Position numbers and translations under genes: made by a program. A model generated the notes under the pieces. It was not told where the DNA came from and did not search any database. It worked only from the letters and a program-made list of their open reading frames with translations. 64,000 nt of DNA from a virus. The stretch spans positions 1-64,000 of the IMG/VR virus record IMGVR_UViG_3300045120_000483; one strand, 5' to 3'. Positions within the stretch are counted from its first letter, which is position 1. Each line of letters opens with the position of its first letter. Positions 53,422 through 61,627 of this stretch are shown here, piece after piece.

Positions 53422-55933
53422 GAGCCGCGCCCAGTGTTGCTTTCTTCTCCGTATTCCAACCAATAACGCTGGTAATTGACTGGACCGGGTTTAGAAAAGT
53501 CTTCTCCCATTGGGTCACTCTGTCTACATACTTATCGACATTGATTTGCTTGGGAAGAAAGCCCTCATCCGGGAGGGTAAGAACGTGCGACCGAAAAATG
53601 TTGGGCTCTTTCAAATAGACAAACCGTATCTTGTCCCGGGACTTGATCTTGTTGAATTTGTTTTTCAGTTCATACTTATCGATTTGTTCGTTATAGACAA
53701 TTGCCCCTCTGACATGAATGGGGCAATGCGGTTTGAACCGAAACACCGGGTCAAAATAATCCTCAATCCCGTTGACGGTCTTGGGAAGAGCAATGTCCAT
53801 AACGGACAATCTCATAAACTCCAGTTTAAACTTCTTCACAAGATCGTGAAGGGCTTTTTCATCCTTGAACATAATGATATTCAGGGCTTCTTTCATATGG
53901 TCCCGACAGGCCTTGGGTTTATCGGAACGGGCAACTTCAATACCCTTATAAAGGAGCTTGGGAGGATCATACCTAACCCCCTCCTTATCCAGAACGGACA
54001 TCACATACATCTTCTTGCCGCGCCAAATCGCTTTGGCCGCGATCACTTCCCTCTTCATCTTTACAACATTATTGTAGCTGTTTAGCATTCGGGCCAAATC
54101 AGCACACTGTTTATCGATAAAGGGTTCTAGCTTTTTCTTACAAAGAGCATCAATAAAATCCAATTTCTTTTCCGGAGCAATCTCCAGGGCCTTGGTAATA
54201 GCTTCGACTTTGATATACAAGCTATCCGTATCCCCCGCGACAATAAAATCCTGTCCCTCTGTCTTCAGAACCTTATTCAGATAGATATTGATATTTCGCA
54301 TTACCCACTTGATATACAACTGACCGGTCAAAGTCACCGACTCAGCCAAATTGATATCAAACCACCGGCAATATTCATTGCTCAAAGCGCCGTACAAACC
54401 ATTAGTCAAAATTTTCAATGCATTCTGATAACTATCCAATTGTCCAATTTTGTTCTTGTCGGGATTATCAGACTTTTGCATTTCCAGCATTTCTTGTTTA
54501 ACCACATCTCTATCAGAGATAAACTGATCAACGATGGCCGGGATGAAGCCCCGAATATCTCTCCGATAGACACACTTATTTGCACATAATGTGAGGTTTT
54601 TGTCTTGGAGATATTCGGTAGCTCCATCCCAATTCTCTACGTCGAACTTAGTAAACTCCGGTATTCGATTGAAACCCGCCGTCAGAAACGTTTCCGGAGA
54701 AATGTTATGCTGAGAAATAAGAGAAGGATACAGGGACCTAAAGTCAAAAGAAATCACGTCATGGGAAAGACCAATCTGGGGGTCCAGAACGAAACCCCCA
54801 CTAAAGTCCCGAACAGTCTGGGGTTTGTTCTGAGGGATAACAATTCCCCGCTCCAAAAGATAATTGTGAAGGATCACGTCCCAAGGTTTCACCGTCACAA
54901 AGGCATCATTCAAATTGACCTTGGCCTTGTAAGCCATGGCAAAAATCTGTCGAAGAAACCCCAACTTCTCTTCTAATTTTTGAACCAACACCGCATCATG
55001 AATATTGTAGTCATAGTAGCGTTCGGGGTCCTTCTCATACAAGTCATTCAGACTTTCAAACTCTGAATAATCCAGCTTGCGTTCCCCTAACTCCAGAAAG
55101 GCGATGTTGTCTAGTCGATAGGAATCCCGGGAAGAAGACGTGAATTTCTTGTAAAGCTGAATATAGTCAAGCTGACTGATCCCGGCAATCTCATAGATTT
55201 TATCCGTTCGATTCTCAATATTCTTCGAAGAATTAGACGTTGATTTGCCTCTAACCACATCCTTTTCATCTACAATCCGCCAGGGACTGAGCCGTAACAT
55301 GGCATCCGTCCCAAGAATTCGTTCAATTCTATTAATAAGATAGGGCATGTCAAAACGGTCGGAATACCAACCGCTTACCACATCACAAACCCATTCATCC
55401 GACTCCCAGACATTTAGGAAATCATTCAACATCCTCCTTTCATCCTCATAGAGGACATAGACCACCTTAGGATTCTTCGGGAGATAATATTTGGTTCCGA
55501 AGGTAATAATCTTATCCCCCCGGACTAGAGTGATGGCCGTTACCTCATCCTCCCCTTTCATGGGGTTCGGCATTCCGTTCTTGGAATCGACCTCAATATC
55601 GATAAAATTAATTCGGATCAACCGGGGGTCATAATCCACCTTTCCCGGAAAATGATCGTTGATGAAGGGGTATTTAAAGTTCGTCATTCCATAGAATGGG
55701 ATGTTCGAAACCCCTTCGTAATGCTTAATAAAGTCGCGGGCGGCTCCCAGACTATCGAATTCAACCTTTTGAGCGGAGGTCCCTTCAAGGGTCTTGAATG
55801 GCCCGGGGCCCGGTAAGAAGAGGTAGGGCTTATAATCAATTGTCTCTACAATACGCTTGTCCCCAAGGTATCCGATGAGACAGATTTTATCACGTTTCTG
55901 ATAAACGTTGGTATAAAAATACTTACTTGTCAT
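53414..55933 (-). CDS. 43: DNA polymerase gp43, family B
   Basis: 839 residues, undivided. The 3'-5' exonuclease has NFIDIEVDSKNG (ExoI), CDVVSGWYSDRFDMPYL (ExoII) and YNIHDAVLVQ (ExoIII). The polymerase has ISFDFRSLYPSLISQ (motif A), KILTNGLYGALSNEYCRWFD (motif B) and VAGDTDSLYIK (motif C). All catalytic Asp residues are in place. The C-terminal end is short, close to the clamp-binding tail. The promoter lies 7 nt before the ATG, so the mRNA should be leaderless. Confidence 0.95.
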   Translation of the reverse strand: MTSKYFYTNVYQKRDKICLIGYLGDKRIVETIDYKPYLFLPGPGPFKTLEGTSAQKVEFDSLGAARDFIKHYEGVSNIPFYGMTNFKYPFINDHFPGKVDYDPRLIRINFIDIEVDSKNGMPNPMKGEDEVTAITLVRGDKIITFGTKYYLPKNPKVVYVLYEDERRMLNDFLNVWESDEWVCDVVSGWYSDRFDMPYLINRIERILGTDAMLRLSPWRIVDEKDVVRGKSTSNSSKNIENRTDKIYEIAGISQLDYIQLYKKFTSSSRDSYRLDNIAFLELGERKLDYSEFESLNDLYEKDPERYYDYNIHDAVLVQKLEEKLGFLRQIFAMAYKAKVNLNDAFVTVKPWDVILHNYLLERGIVIPQNKPQTVRDFSGGFVLDPQIGLSHDVISFDFRSLYPSLISQHNISPETFLTAGFNRIPEFTKFDVENWDGATEYLQDKNLTLCANKCVYRRDIRGFIPAIVDQFISDRDVVKQEMLEMQKSDNPDKNKIGQLDSYQNALKILTNGLYGALSNEYCRWFDINLAESVTLTGQLYIKWVMRNINIYLNKVLKTEGQDFIVAGDTDSLYIKVEAITKALEIAPEKKLDFIDALCKKKLEPFIDKQCADLARMLNSYNNVVKMKREVIAAKAIWRGKKMYVMSVLDKEGVRYDPPKLLYKGIEVARSDKPKACRDHMKEALNIIMFKDEKALHDLVKKFKLEFMRLSVMDIALPKTVNGIEDYFDPVFRFKPHCPIHVRGAIVYNEQIDKYELKNKFNKIKSRDKIRFVYLKEPNIFRSHVLTLPDEGFLPKQINVDKYVDRVTQWEKTFLNPVQSITSVIGWNTEKKATLGAALG

Positions 55934-55940
55934 TCATTCC

Positions 55941-55969
55941 ATGATATCTGAAAACGTCTTCTCTGTCAA
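55941..55969 (-). promoter_or_regulatory. Early promoter of DNA polymerase, leaderless
   Basis: TTGACA (55969-55964), 17-nt spacer, TATCAT (55946-55941), 7 nt before the ATG, predicted leader 0-1 nt. Confidence 0.75.
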
Positions 55970-55972
55970 GAC

Positions 55973-56194
55973 CTAATGTAACTTTCTCTCATTAGAAGTT
56001 TCGGCGGACGATACCACAAACCGATAACCATCCGGAGAGACCATATAAACCGGTTCCAGACCCGCCTTCTTGAAAATCTCCCCCCGAATCAGGAGGTTCT
56101 TGACATTCAACTCACATGTATAAATGTCCATCTTGGACTTCAACCAATCCTCCGTAACGATATCGTAAGTCGTAAAAACTTCGTAGGGTATCAT
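55973..56194 (-). CDS. Small protein, hypothetical
   Basis: 73 residues from MIPYEVFTTYD, after GGGAG. Strand-rich, with one Cys near the middle and VYMVSPDGYRFVVSSAE at the end. It follows a late-type palindromic box and ends just before the polymerase promoter. Function unknown. Confidence 0.5.
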   Translation of the reverse strand: MIPYEVFTTYDIVTEDWLKSKMDIYTCELNVKNLLIRGEIFKKAGLEPVYMVSPDGYRFVVSSAETSNERKLH

Positions 56195-56218
56195 TGCTAC
56201 TCCCTCATTCTCACTTCT

Positions 56219-56234
56219 GTATTTAGCTAAATAC
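56219..56234. promoter_or_regulatory. Palindromic late promoter box, divergent
   Basis: GTATTTAGCTAAATAC is a perfect 16-bp palindrome; each strand reads GCTAAATA. It serves the spanin gene (+) and perhaps 55973-56194 (-). Confidence 0.5.
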
Positions 56235-56238
56235 ATGT

Positions 56239-56607
56239 ATGTTCGGTCTAAGCATCGGTACCAAGCTCATCATCATCTTAGGTCTTGTCCTTTCCCTTCT
56301 GGGAGCGGCGGGAGGAGGCTATCTGTTCATTCAGCATCAGGCCGCCCAAACTCAACTCTTGAAAGACCAAAAAGCTCAATTGGAACAAATCGTTGCCCAA
56401 CAAAACAAAGTCATCGAACAAAATAATGCCATCATGGAACTGGGGGACGCCTCCACCAAGAAATTCTCCGAAGTCATTGATACTCTTAGCTTAAATCATG
56501 AAGCCCTGAAGGAATTTCTATCCTCCCCCGAAGCCAACAAAATGGATAGAGGGTCATCCGACCTACTTAAGAAAACCATAGAAGAATTATCTAAAAAGGG
56601 AAAATAA
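56239..56607 (+). CDS. Inner-membrane spanin (Rz-like)
   Basis: 122 residues. One N-terminal hydrophobic segment (LIIILGLVLSLLGAAGGGYLFI), then a periplasmic helical part rich in Gln, Lys and Ala (QLEQIVAQQNKVIEQNNAIME) that predicts a coiled coil. The lipoprotein partner follows one base later (overlap). Inner and outer spanins together span the periplasm and fuse the membranes at lysis. The late box ends 5 nt before the ATG. Confidence 0.75.
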   Translation: MFGLSIGTKLIIILGLVLSLLGAAGGGYLFIQHQAAQTQLLKDQKAQLEQIVAQQNKVIEQNNAIMELGDASTKKFSEVIDTLSLNHEALKEFLSSPEANKMDRGSSDLLKKTIEELSKKGK

Positions 56608-56912
56608 TGAGAAAAACTATTCTAGCATCTATTTTGGGAACTTCCCTGCTACTTGCCGGTTGTAACGAAAATGACATGGTTCAACTTCAGACCCAATACA
56701 AGGTCGTAATCGCCCCCAACTCCTTGTATAATTGTCCTCAGGTCACTAAATGGCCAAAGGTAAAGACCCTGACAGACTTGCAGGTCGCCCGGGTCATGGT
56801 GCAATTGGCCGAAAGCAATAAGATTTGCGCGGCTAGCCTAAATGCCGTCAAGCAGTTCTATGCTGATGCCAAGGTTCGAATTGAGGGTTCCAACCCTACT
56901 AAACGAAAGTAG
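56607..56912 (+). CDS. Outer-membrane lipoprotein spanin (Rz1-like)
   Basis: 101 residues with a signal peptide and a lipobox (SLLLAGC; Cys about residue 19). The mature chain is about 82 residues with one Cys pair. It overlaps the inner spanin and ends on a small minus-strand gene. The pairing with a coiled-coil membrane protein is the typical two-component spanin. Confidence 0.75.
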   Translation: MRKTILASILGTSLLLAGCNENDMVQLQTQYKVVIAPNSLYNCPQVTKWPKVKTLTDLQVARVMVQLAESNKICAASLNAVKQFYADAKVRIEGSNPTKRK

Positions 56913-57057
56913 CCTCTTCGATGAGGGGTTTGTCTGCTAGCTGCATTCCCCGTAGGGACTTCAGAAAGTCGATCACTTCCTTCATGGAGGTAAAGAGCTT
57001 GGACTGATTAATCAGTTGCTTTTGCTCATTTCGATATTGATACGATACCTGAATCAT
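56896..57057 (-). CDS. 53-residue early protein
   Basis: Frame beginning MIQVSYQYRNEQKQL and ending DKPLIEEATFV. A promoter lies just upstream. It overlaps the spanin end on the other strand by 17 bases. The pattern IQVSYQYR...DKPLIEE recalls small phage proteins of unknown role. Confidence 0.55.
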
Positions 57058-57092
57058 CCAAATCCCCTATTTCTCTCTCATTTAATGCTAAA

Positions 57093-57121
57093 ATTGTACA
57101 GCATCTTCAATGAGTTGTCAA
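57093..57121 (-). promoter_or_regulatory. Early promoter of 56896-57057
   Basis: TTGACA (57121-57116), 17-nt spacer, TACAAT (57098-57093). Confidence 0.7.
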
Positions 57122-57158
57122 GGGGATTAATTTAACACAAATTCTACCAAAAATGGCA

Positions 57159-57187
57159 TTGACATCCTCCCAGAAATGAACTATTAT
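57159..57187 (+). promoter_or_regulatory. Early promoter of 57239-57625
   Basis: TTGACA (57159-57164), 17-nt spacer, TATTAT (57182-57187), divergent from the 57093 promoter. Confidence 0.75.
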
Positions 57188-57238
57188 TTGCAATACTGAG
57201 GGCGACCGCCTTTCAGAGACAACAACCAGGGAGATATC

Positions 57239-57625
57239 ATGACTACATCAAGATTGGCCAAAAAGGCCGGAATTTCCGTGCAGAACGGAGAGGTTATCAA
57301 GCTGAACGTGATCACCACCGGACGCGATAAAGGGGGTGTTCCCATGCAACTTTCCGAAGTGGCGGGAGAAACGACCACTTGTTTCTACACCTTCACGCAT
57401 CTTCCCAAGCCAATGAATAAGCTGGATGCCGCGAAGTACCTTCTGACCCTGCGGGAATATCAGGACCCCGCTACCGTTGCGTACCTACAGGCTGAAATTG
57501 CCAAACGGTCCAAGACGGAAATTACGATAAGAGTGGCGACCGACCCGGATACTACTTCTTCCGGTATTGATGCCATCAAGCAAGCCGTCAAGCAAGTTGT
57601 GAGAGAAGCCGCCCGAAAGGATTAA
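57239..57625 (+). CDS. Early protein, hypothetical
   Basis: 128 residues after GGGAG. A strand-rich N-terminal half with KAGISVQNGEVIKLNVITTG, then GETTTCFYTFTHLPKPMNKLDAAKYLLTL and a C-terminal Lys/Val helix. No family was recognised. One-gene early unit. Confidence 0.55.
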   Translation: MTTSRLAKKAGISVQNGEVIKLNVITTGRDKGGVPMQLSEVAGETTTCFYTFTHLPKPMNKLDAAKYLLTLREYQDPATVAYLQAEIAKRSKTEITIRVATDPDTTSSGIDAIKQAVKQVVREAARKD

Positions 57626-57662
57626 TCCTTATGGCAAATTTGCCCTTCGGGAGCCAAAATGT

Positions 57663-57685
57663 AAGGGGGTCTAATCGGCCCCCTT
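57663..57685. terminator. Hairpin between convergent genes
   Basis: AAGGGGG/CCCCCTT with a 9-nt loop, between the 57239 gene and regA. A weak T-rich tail follows on the plus strand. Confidence 0.5.
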
Positions 57686-57697
57686 CATCATTCATTT

Positions 57698-58123
57698 TTA
57701 CTTCTTTCCGCCAATGTTATATTTCGCTACAAGAGTATATTCCGACTTTTGGCTGTAGGGGAGAACCTTAATTTGATTGAGGGGAAGCTTATCCTTCACA
57801 AGCTCCGGATTGATAATCTTCAAAAGCCCCCAATCCTCCAGAAGAGAAACAACCAGATTGCGGCGTAACCGGTCCTCTTCGGAAAAATTGGTAGGCTTTC
57901 CATCAATACCAAACAATTCCTTAAAGTGCAGAATAGCATACTTCCCCTTCTTATGAAGGATATGACAGGACTGACATAGGGTCTTACTCTGAGTGGAGGG
58001 AATACCTACTCTTGTCAATGTTTCTCTGATTTTGAGAAAGGCGTCTCTTAGTTGGTCTTCAGCGGCGGCGTTTTGTGGTAGGGAAACCGGTACCCCATAT
58101 CCCCGAAAAGTATCATTTTCCAT
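57698..58123 (-). CDS. regA: Translational repressor RegA
   Basis: 141 residues, with an N-terminal extension of about 20 over T4 RegA (122). The core matches: FLKIRETLTRVGI, TLCQSCHILHKKGKYAILHFKELFGIDGK in parts, LRRNLVVSLLEDWGLLKI and SEYTLVAKYNIG. RegA binds AU-rich sites near the start codons of early mRNAs and blocks translation. It is next to gp62, as in T4. Confidence 0.9.
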   Translation of the reverse strand: MENDTFRGYGVPVSLPQNAAAEDQLRDAFLKIRETLTRVGIPSTQSKTLCQSCHILHKKGKYAILHFKELFGIDGKPTNFSEEDRLRRNLVVSLLEDWGLLKIINPELVKDKLPLNQIKVLPYSQKSEYTLVAKYNIGGKK

Positions 58124-58145
58124 GATGTATTTCCTTTTATTGTTT

Positions 58146-58535
58146 TTATCCGCCCAACTCCATTGAGGTCTTGATTTGGGCCAGATCGTTCTTACTCAGT
58201 ATATTTAGATACTCTTCGGCCTTCTTTCGGTTGACCTGATAATAAGTCATAAGCATTTCAGCCTGTTCAGTTTTTGGCTTCTTGGGCCATTTGGGATAGC
58301 CCCTCTTCATCCTTCGAATGGAATGCCAAAAGTAATCATATTCTTGCTTACCCGGGAGGGGAGCATAGAGGTTCATTTCATTGGCGTAGAAGATAGCATC
58401 TAGATGCTGGGATAGCCCCCGTCTAGTCAGGAAGGCCATTTTCTCATAATCGGCGGCGTCCTGAGGGGTTTGAACCAGATGCTCTTTCTTATCGAAAATG
58501 GAGTTCAGGAACCGAAAGGGTTTATCATCTGTCAT
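58146..58535 (-). CDS. 62: Clamp loader small subunit gp62
   Basis: 129 residues, shorter than T4 (187) but like the short forms of other T4-like phages. KPFRFLNSIFDKKEHL, FLTRRGLSQHLDAIFYANEMNLY and KKAEEYLNILSKNDLAQIK follow the family order. With gp44 it loads the gp45 clamp. ATGA overlap with the gene upstream, regA directly downstream. Confidence 0.85.
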   Translation of the reverse strand: MTDDKPFRFLNSIFDKKEHLVQTPQDAADYEKMAFLTRRGLSQHLDAIFYANEMNLYAPLPGKQEYDYFWHSIRRMKRGYPKWPKKPKTEQAEMLMTYYQVNRKKAEEYLNILSKNDLAQIKTSMELGG

Positions 58536-58819
58536 GAGGGGGGGTGCTTGGTCTGAACTATTGCATCATAGACGGCATCTCTCATTTCATGAGAAAGTCC
58601 GAAATCCCATACTTCTTTAGATACTAGAGCAAATCGGTTTATCTCTAGATAATAAAAATCCCTACCATCCAGAGCATCACTACCCGGATTGGTGACATCC
58701 AGTTTAGTTACACCTATGATATCTGACCAATTTATAGGTCCGGGCCCTCTTCCAACATAATCGTATGGGGCCCTTACAATATATCCCGGTACAAGATATT
58801 GTGAAACATGATCTGTCAT
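58532..58819 (-). CDS. Hypothetical protein between gp44 and gp62
   Basis: 95 residues, strand-rich, with VPGYIVRAPYDYVGRGPGPINWSD and RDFYYLEINRFALVSKEVWD. No family known. T4 has no gene here. It is an insertion in the clamp loader operon. Confidence 0.5.
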   Translation of the reverse strand: MTDHVSQYLVPGYIVRAPYDYVGRGPGPINWSDIIGVTKLDVTNPGSDALDGRDFYYLEINRFALVSKEVWDFGLSHEMRDAVYDAIVQTKHPPS

Positions 58820-59008
58820 TTAACCCTCTTTCACAATCTCTCTCTTTTCAAGATCAACAACATGCCACCAGCGTTCTCTCCGGGAGAATTTCTTTACTAT
58901 AATAGGATCAAGCATCGCTTCTTCAAGACTATCATAATCTTGATGGAGGTTATCCCATCCTCCCATACTTGATTCATAGACACCCACAAAAAGCAAATAT
59001 CTCTTCAT
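58820..59008 (-). CDS. Small hypothetical protein in the clamp loader operon
   Basis: 62 residues from MKRYLLFVGVYESSMGGWD, placed after GGAGG; the upstream ATG lies inside gp44. The short YSLEEAM helix and RRERWWHVVDLEKREIV are similar in type to small phage proteins of the DUF-only kind. Unknown function. Confidence 0.5.
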   Translation of the reverse strand: MKRYLLFVGVYESSMGGWDNLHQDYDSLEEAMLDPIIVKKFSRRERWWHVVDLEKREIVKEG

Positions 59009-59010
59009 TT

Positions 59011-59946
59011 CTACCTCCATGAGGATTGTATCATTATTTCGACTAGACAAGATGCAAGATTGATCTCTTGATCGACCACAAAAACCGCCATGTGTTGGTA
59101 TTTAGCCAGAATTGTCACAAGCTCTGCCACAAAAGACGGGGCGAAATGCTCCGCAGCCGTATCATAGAACTCCCGAAAGATTGTTTGAGCATCATTCTGA
59201 ACATTCTCTCCGACCCATTTCCGGACATTAGTGAAATCCTTATCCTTGAGGAAAGGAATAAGGGCGGTAATACTAGCTCCCTTCAGATTATTCAGAATGC
59301 CGCTGTCAATAGTCCCCGACATAGAATACTTCTGAAGTTCATTCAGGATACGTCGAAAATCAGGAAAGTGTTTATTGATAACCCCAATTACCGCTTCCTT
59401 TTGGAAGGGAATATTCTCCAGAGTAAGGATTTCACAAACCCGCTTGAAAAAACGGGCGGCGATCTTTGGGCGATCCACTTTACGATTGGTAAACTCAACG
59501 ACAGAACATCGACTCTGAAGGGGAAGAATGATCTTGTTCTGAAAATTAGCTGTTAGGATGAAACCACAATTCTTGGCATACCGCTCCATGAAGTTTCGAA
59601 GAGCACCTTGAGCCACATACGTAATGGAATCGGCCTCATCCAAGATGACGTATTTTCGTTTTCCTTTAAAAGAAACAGAAGAGGCAAACTGAGTGATTTG
59701 ATTTCGGATGGTGTCAATATTGCCATCCAGACCACACGGCACAAAGATGTAATCACAATCCAGTTCCTCCAGAAGGGCTCTGGCGACTGTGGTCTTCCCC
59801 AATCCCGGAGGCCCCACTAAAAGCAGATTGGGGATATTTCCCTGAACAACCATCTGCTTGAAAATCTGGGTAAGGTCTACCGGTAGAATACACTCTTCAA
59901 TTGTATGTGGTCTGTATTTTTCCGGCCAGACGAACTGTTCTCTCAT
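59011..59946 (-). CDS. 44: Clamp loader large subunit gp44
   Basis: 311 residues, AAA+ ATPase. YRPHTIEECILP at the start, Walker A LLVGPPGLGKTTVARALL, Walker B KYVILDEADSI, and the sensor-1 region CGFILTANFQNKI plus LPLQSRCSVVEF with the SRC arginine finger. It opens gp45 for loading on DNA. GGAAAG precedes the start. Confidence 0.92.
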   Translation of the reverse strand: MREQFVWPEKYRPHTIEECILPVDLTQIFKQMVVQGNIPNLLLVGPPGLGKTTVARALLEELDCDYIFVPCGLDGNIDTIRNQITQFASSVSFKGKRKYVILDEADSITYVAQGALRNFMERYAKNCGFILTANFQNKIILPLQSRCSVVEFTNRKVDRPKIAARFFKRVCEILTLENIPFQKEAVIGVINKHFPDFRRILNELQKYSMSGTIDSGILNNLKGASITALIPFLKDKDFTNVRKWVGENVQNDAQTIFREFYDTAAEHFAPSFVAELVTILAKYQHMAVFVVDQEINLASCLVEIMIQSSWR

Positions 59947-59952
59947 AATCTA

Positions 59953-60138
59953 TCACTTTCCTATATCACCAACTTCTAGATATACTCCCGAAGCCTTAAC
60001 ATCAATCGGAAGAATAAAATCTACATGAGGACTAATACCAAAATCAGATACTATATTAGCACAAGGCCCGACCACCCTAACATCAATAATTTGTAGGCTG
60101 TGTTTATCGATTGTCAAACTCAAATACTGTTTACTCAT
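59953..60138 (-). CDS. Small MSKQYL protein, copy A
   Basis: 61 residues from MSKQYLSLTIDKH; GGAG lies upstream. It shares MSKQYL--TI and further strand positions with the preceding gene, so the two are tandem paralogues inserted between gp45 and gp44. Function unknown. Confidence 0.5.
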   Translation of the reverse strand: MSKQYLSLTIDKHSLQIIDVRVVGPCANIVSDFGISPHVDFILPIDVKASGVYLEVGDIGK

Positions 60139-60140
60139 TA

Positions 60141-60326
60141 TCAATCTCCAAGGGTAACAATTCCATTTACCAATTCAACAGATTTCAAAATCTTTAAATT
60201 TGACGAATATCCCATATTTGGATGGGTATTGGAAACAGGTAAATCAGATAGAAGACGAACAGACGAAAAACCACCACAAGTATTACTAATCCTAGGAATC
60301 GTAAATTCCAAATATTGTTTACTCAT
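60141..60326 (-). CDS. Small MSKQYL protein, copy B
   Basis: 61 residues from MSKQYLEFTIPRI; the earlier ATG overlaps gp45. It ends VNGIVTLGD. Its start lies eight bases inside the end of gp45. Paralogue of copy A. Function unknown. Confidence 0.5.
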   Translation of the reverse strand: MSKQYLEFTIPRISNTCGGFSSVRLLSDLPVSNTHPNMGYSSNLKILKSVELVNGIVTLGD

Positions 60327-61005
60327 AGACGCTAGTATCCTCCGTCGCAATGAAATACTTCACATCCTGGGTAGTGAAGACCCCAATTCCGACATCCACC
60401 CCCTTGATCGGGCCGTAGGTGATATCAATCTGATACTCCCCGGGAATGAGCTTCAGAAACTTATCGGCATTAATAAAGACATTAAATTCCTTCTCAGAGG
60501 TTCCAACCTGACAAGTATAAGAGTCCCCCGTAGGATTTTCCGGATTGATACCCTCCACATTAACCTTCCCGTCATTAGCTCTGAGGGAGATTGTTGGAAC
60601 TTTTAGAAAATTGGCCGCCTTGTTTAAGGCCGTGAAATCCTTTTCAAACAGCTTGAAAGAAGTAATAACCGGGGGTAGCGTTAGAGTATTTTCCGGATAG
60701 GCCGTCACTGCTTCCATATCGGCATAGACAAAGTTCAGCTTACGGGTTTCTTCATAGATCGTCAACATTGTATCAAAGAACTCTACCCGGGGGTTCTTAA
60801 ACAATGATAGCGCCCCCAATAGCCGGGAAAGCTCCCCCACCGCAAATTCCTGCGGAATGGTTTCTACAATAGAGGCTTCCGCAATAATATCCTGATGATC
60901 GGTTATAGTCTTCAGAAGGTTACCCGGCTTAAAGTGTAGAGACGGGTTGATTGCGGAGAAATTCGAAATGATATCCTTGGTTCTAGAAGAAAATTCAAAT
61001 GTCAT
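60319..61005 (-). CDS. 45: Sliding clamp gp45
   Basis: 228 residues, as in T4. PCNA-like, with NFSAINPSLHFKPGNLLKTI at the start, IVETIPQEFAVGELSRLLGALSLFKNP in two pieces and ISLRANDGKVNVEGINPENPT in the last third. It tethers gp43 to DNA and in T4 also activates late transcription, which suits the late-promoter boxes here. GAGG precedes the start. Confidence 0.92.
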   Translation of the reverse strand: MTFEFSSRTKDIISNFSAINPSLHFKPGNLLKTITDHQDIIAEASIVETIPQEFAVGELSRLLGALSLFKNPRVEFFDTMLTIYEETRKLNFVYADMEAVTAYPENTLTLPPVITSFKLFEKDFTALNKAANFLKVPTISLRANDGKVNVEGINPENPTGDSYTCQVGTSEKEFNVFINADKFLKLIPGEYQIDITYGPIKGVDVGIGVFTTQDVKYFIATEDTSVYE

Positions 61006-61007
61006 AA

Positions 61008-61391
61008 TTATGTCCTCACATGTTCAATGGCTTTATCAATCGGTTGAGTTCGCCAATCCGGCCACTCCCGATTTTCATTCTTGGTCTGTTTGTATTGTAG
61101 CTTTGCTACAATCTCTTCCGGAGAATGTCCGCTTCTCCAGGCAGCATCACAAGCCAGGATGATGACATCAATCCATTCTTCCAGGTCTTGGCCGTTGACA
61201 TCCTCAATCTCTTTCAATTCTTTTCGGATATGATCAAGAATTCCCTTGGTTCTATCTCCGGGTCCAAAGGTCTTCTCCGAATGAGCTTTCTGACGGTAAA
61301 GATGGGCAACCAAATCAAAAACTGGCCTCACAGGATTAAATCCCCCACAATAATAAGTATCTAATACATCAGGGCTTATAGCAAACGACAT
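61008..61391 (-). CDS. DUF550-like dATP/dGTP pyrophosphohydrolase
   Basis: 127 residues from MSFAISPDVLD, after AAGG. The pattern DRTKGILDHIRKELKEIED, LEEWIDVIILACDAAWRSGHSPEEIV and KQTKNENREWPDWR is the DUF550 / MazG-like fold with four acidic metal ligands (E-x2-E...E-x2-D). It probably hydrolyses purine dNTPs. Relatives (MazZ) act in diaminopurine DNA synthesis, but no purZ is in this window. Confidence 0.7.
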   Translation of the reverse strand: MSFAISPDVLDTYYCGGFNPVRPVFDLVAHLYRQKAHSEKTFGPGDRTKGILDHIRKELKEIEDVNGQDLEEWIDVIILACDAAWRSGHSPEEIVAKLQYKQTKNENREWPDWRTQPIDKAIEHVRT

Positions 61392-61411
61392 AATCAAACC
61401 TTTCTTTTCCT

Positions 61412-61627
61412 CTAATACGTATAATTGTTAAATCTCTCAAAGAACGGATCATTCTTTCCTTGAATAGAGACTTCCATTAAGACAGTATAATCCTCTCCAA
61501 ATAGAGTAAAACTCAATTGAGGTTGGCATAATTCATGACAAACCCCTCTCCTAAAGTCCTTAATATCTTCAGGATTTGCATCTTTCAATATCTCTTTAAA
61601 ATGGTCTATCGTTTCAATTTTTGTCAT
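61412..61627 (-). CDS. 71-residue protein, hypothetical
   Basis: Begins MTKIETIDHFKEILKDA, contains two Cys (VCHELCQPQLSF) and ends NDPFFERFNNYTY. ATGA overlap with the glycosyltransferase gene. Function unknown. Confidence 0.5.
   Translation of the reverse strand: MTKIETIDHFKEILKDANPEDIKDFRRGVCHELCQPQLSFTLFGEDYTVLMEVSIQGKNDPFFERFNNYTY

Noticed and set aside
61008-61391. MazZ-like gene as sign of a diaminopurine (Z) genome
   Set aside because: No purZ or datZ is in the window and the polymerase is the T4 family B type, so the DUF550-like protein is more likely a general dNTP pyrophosphohydrolase.
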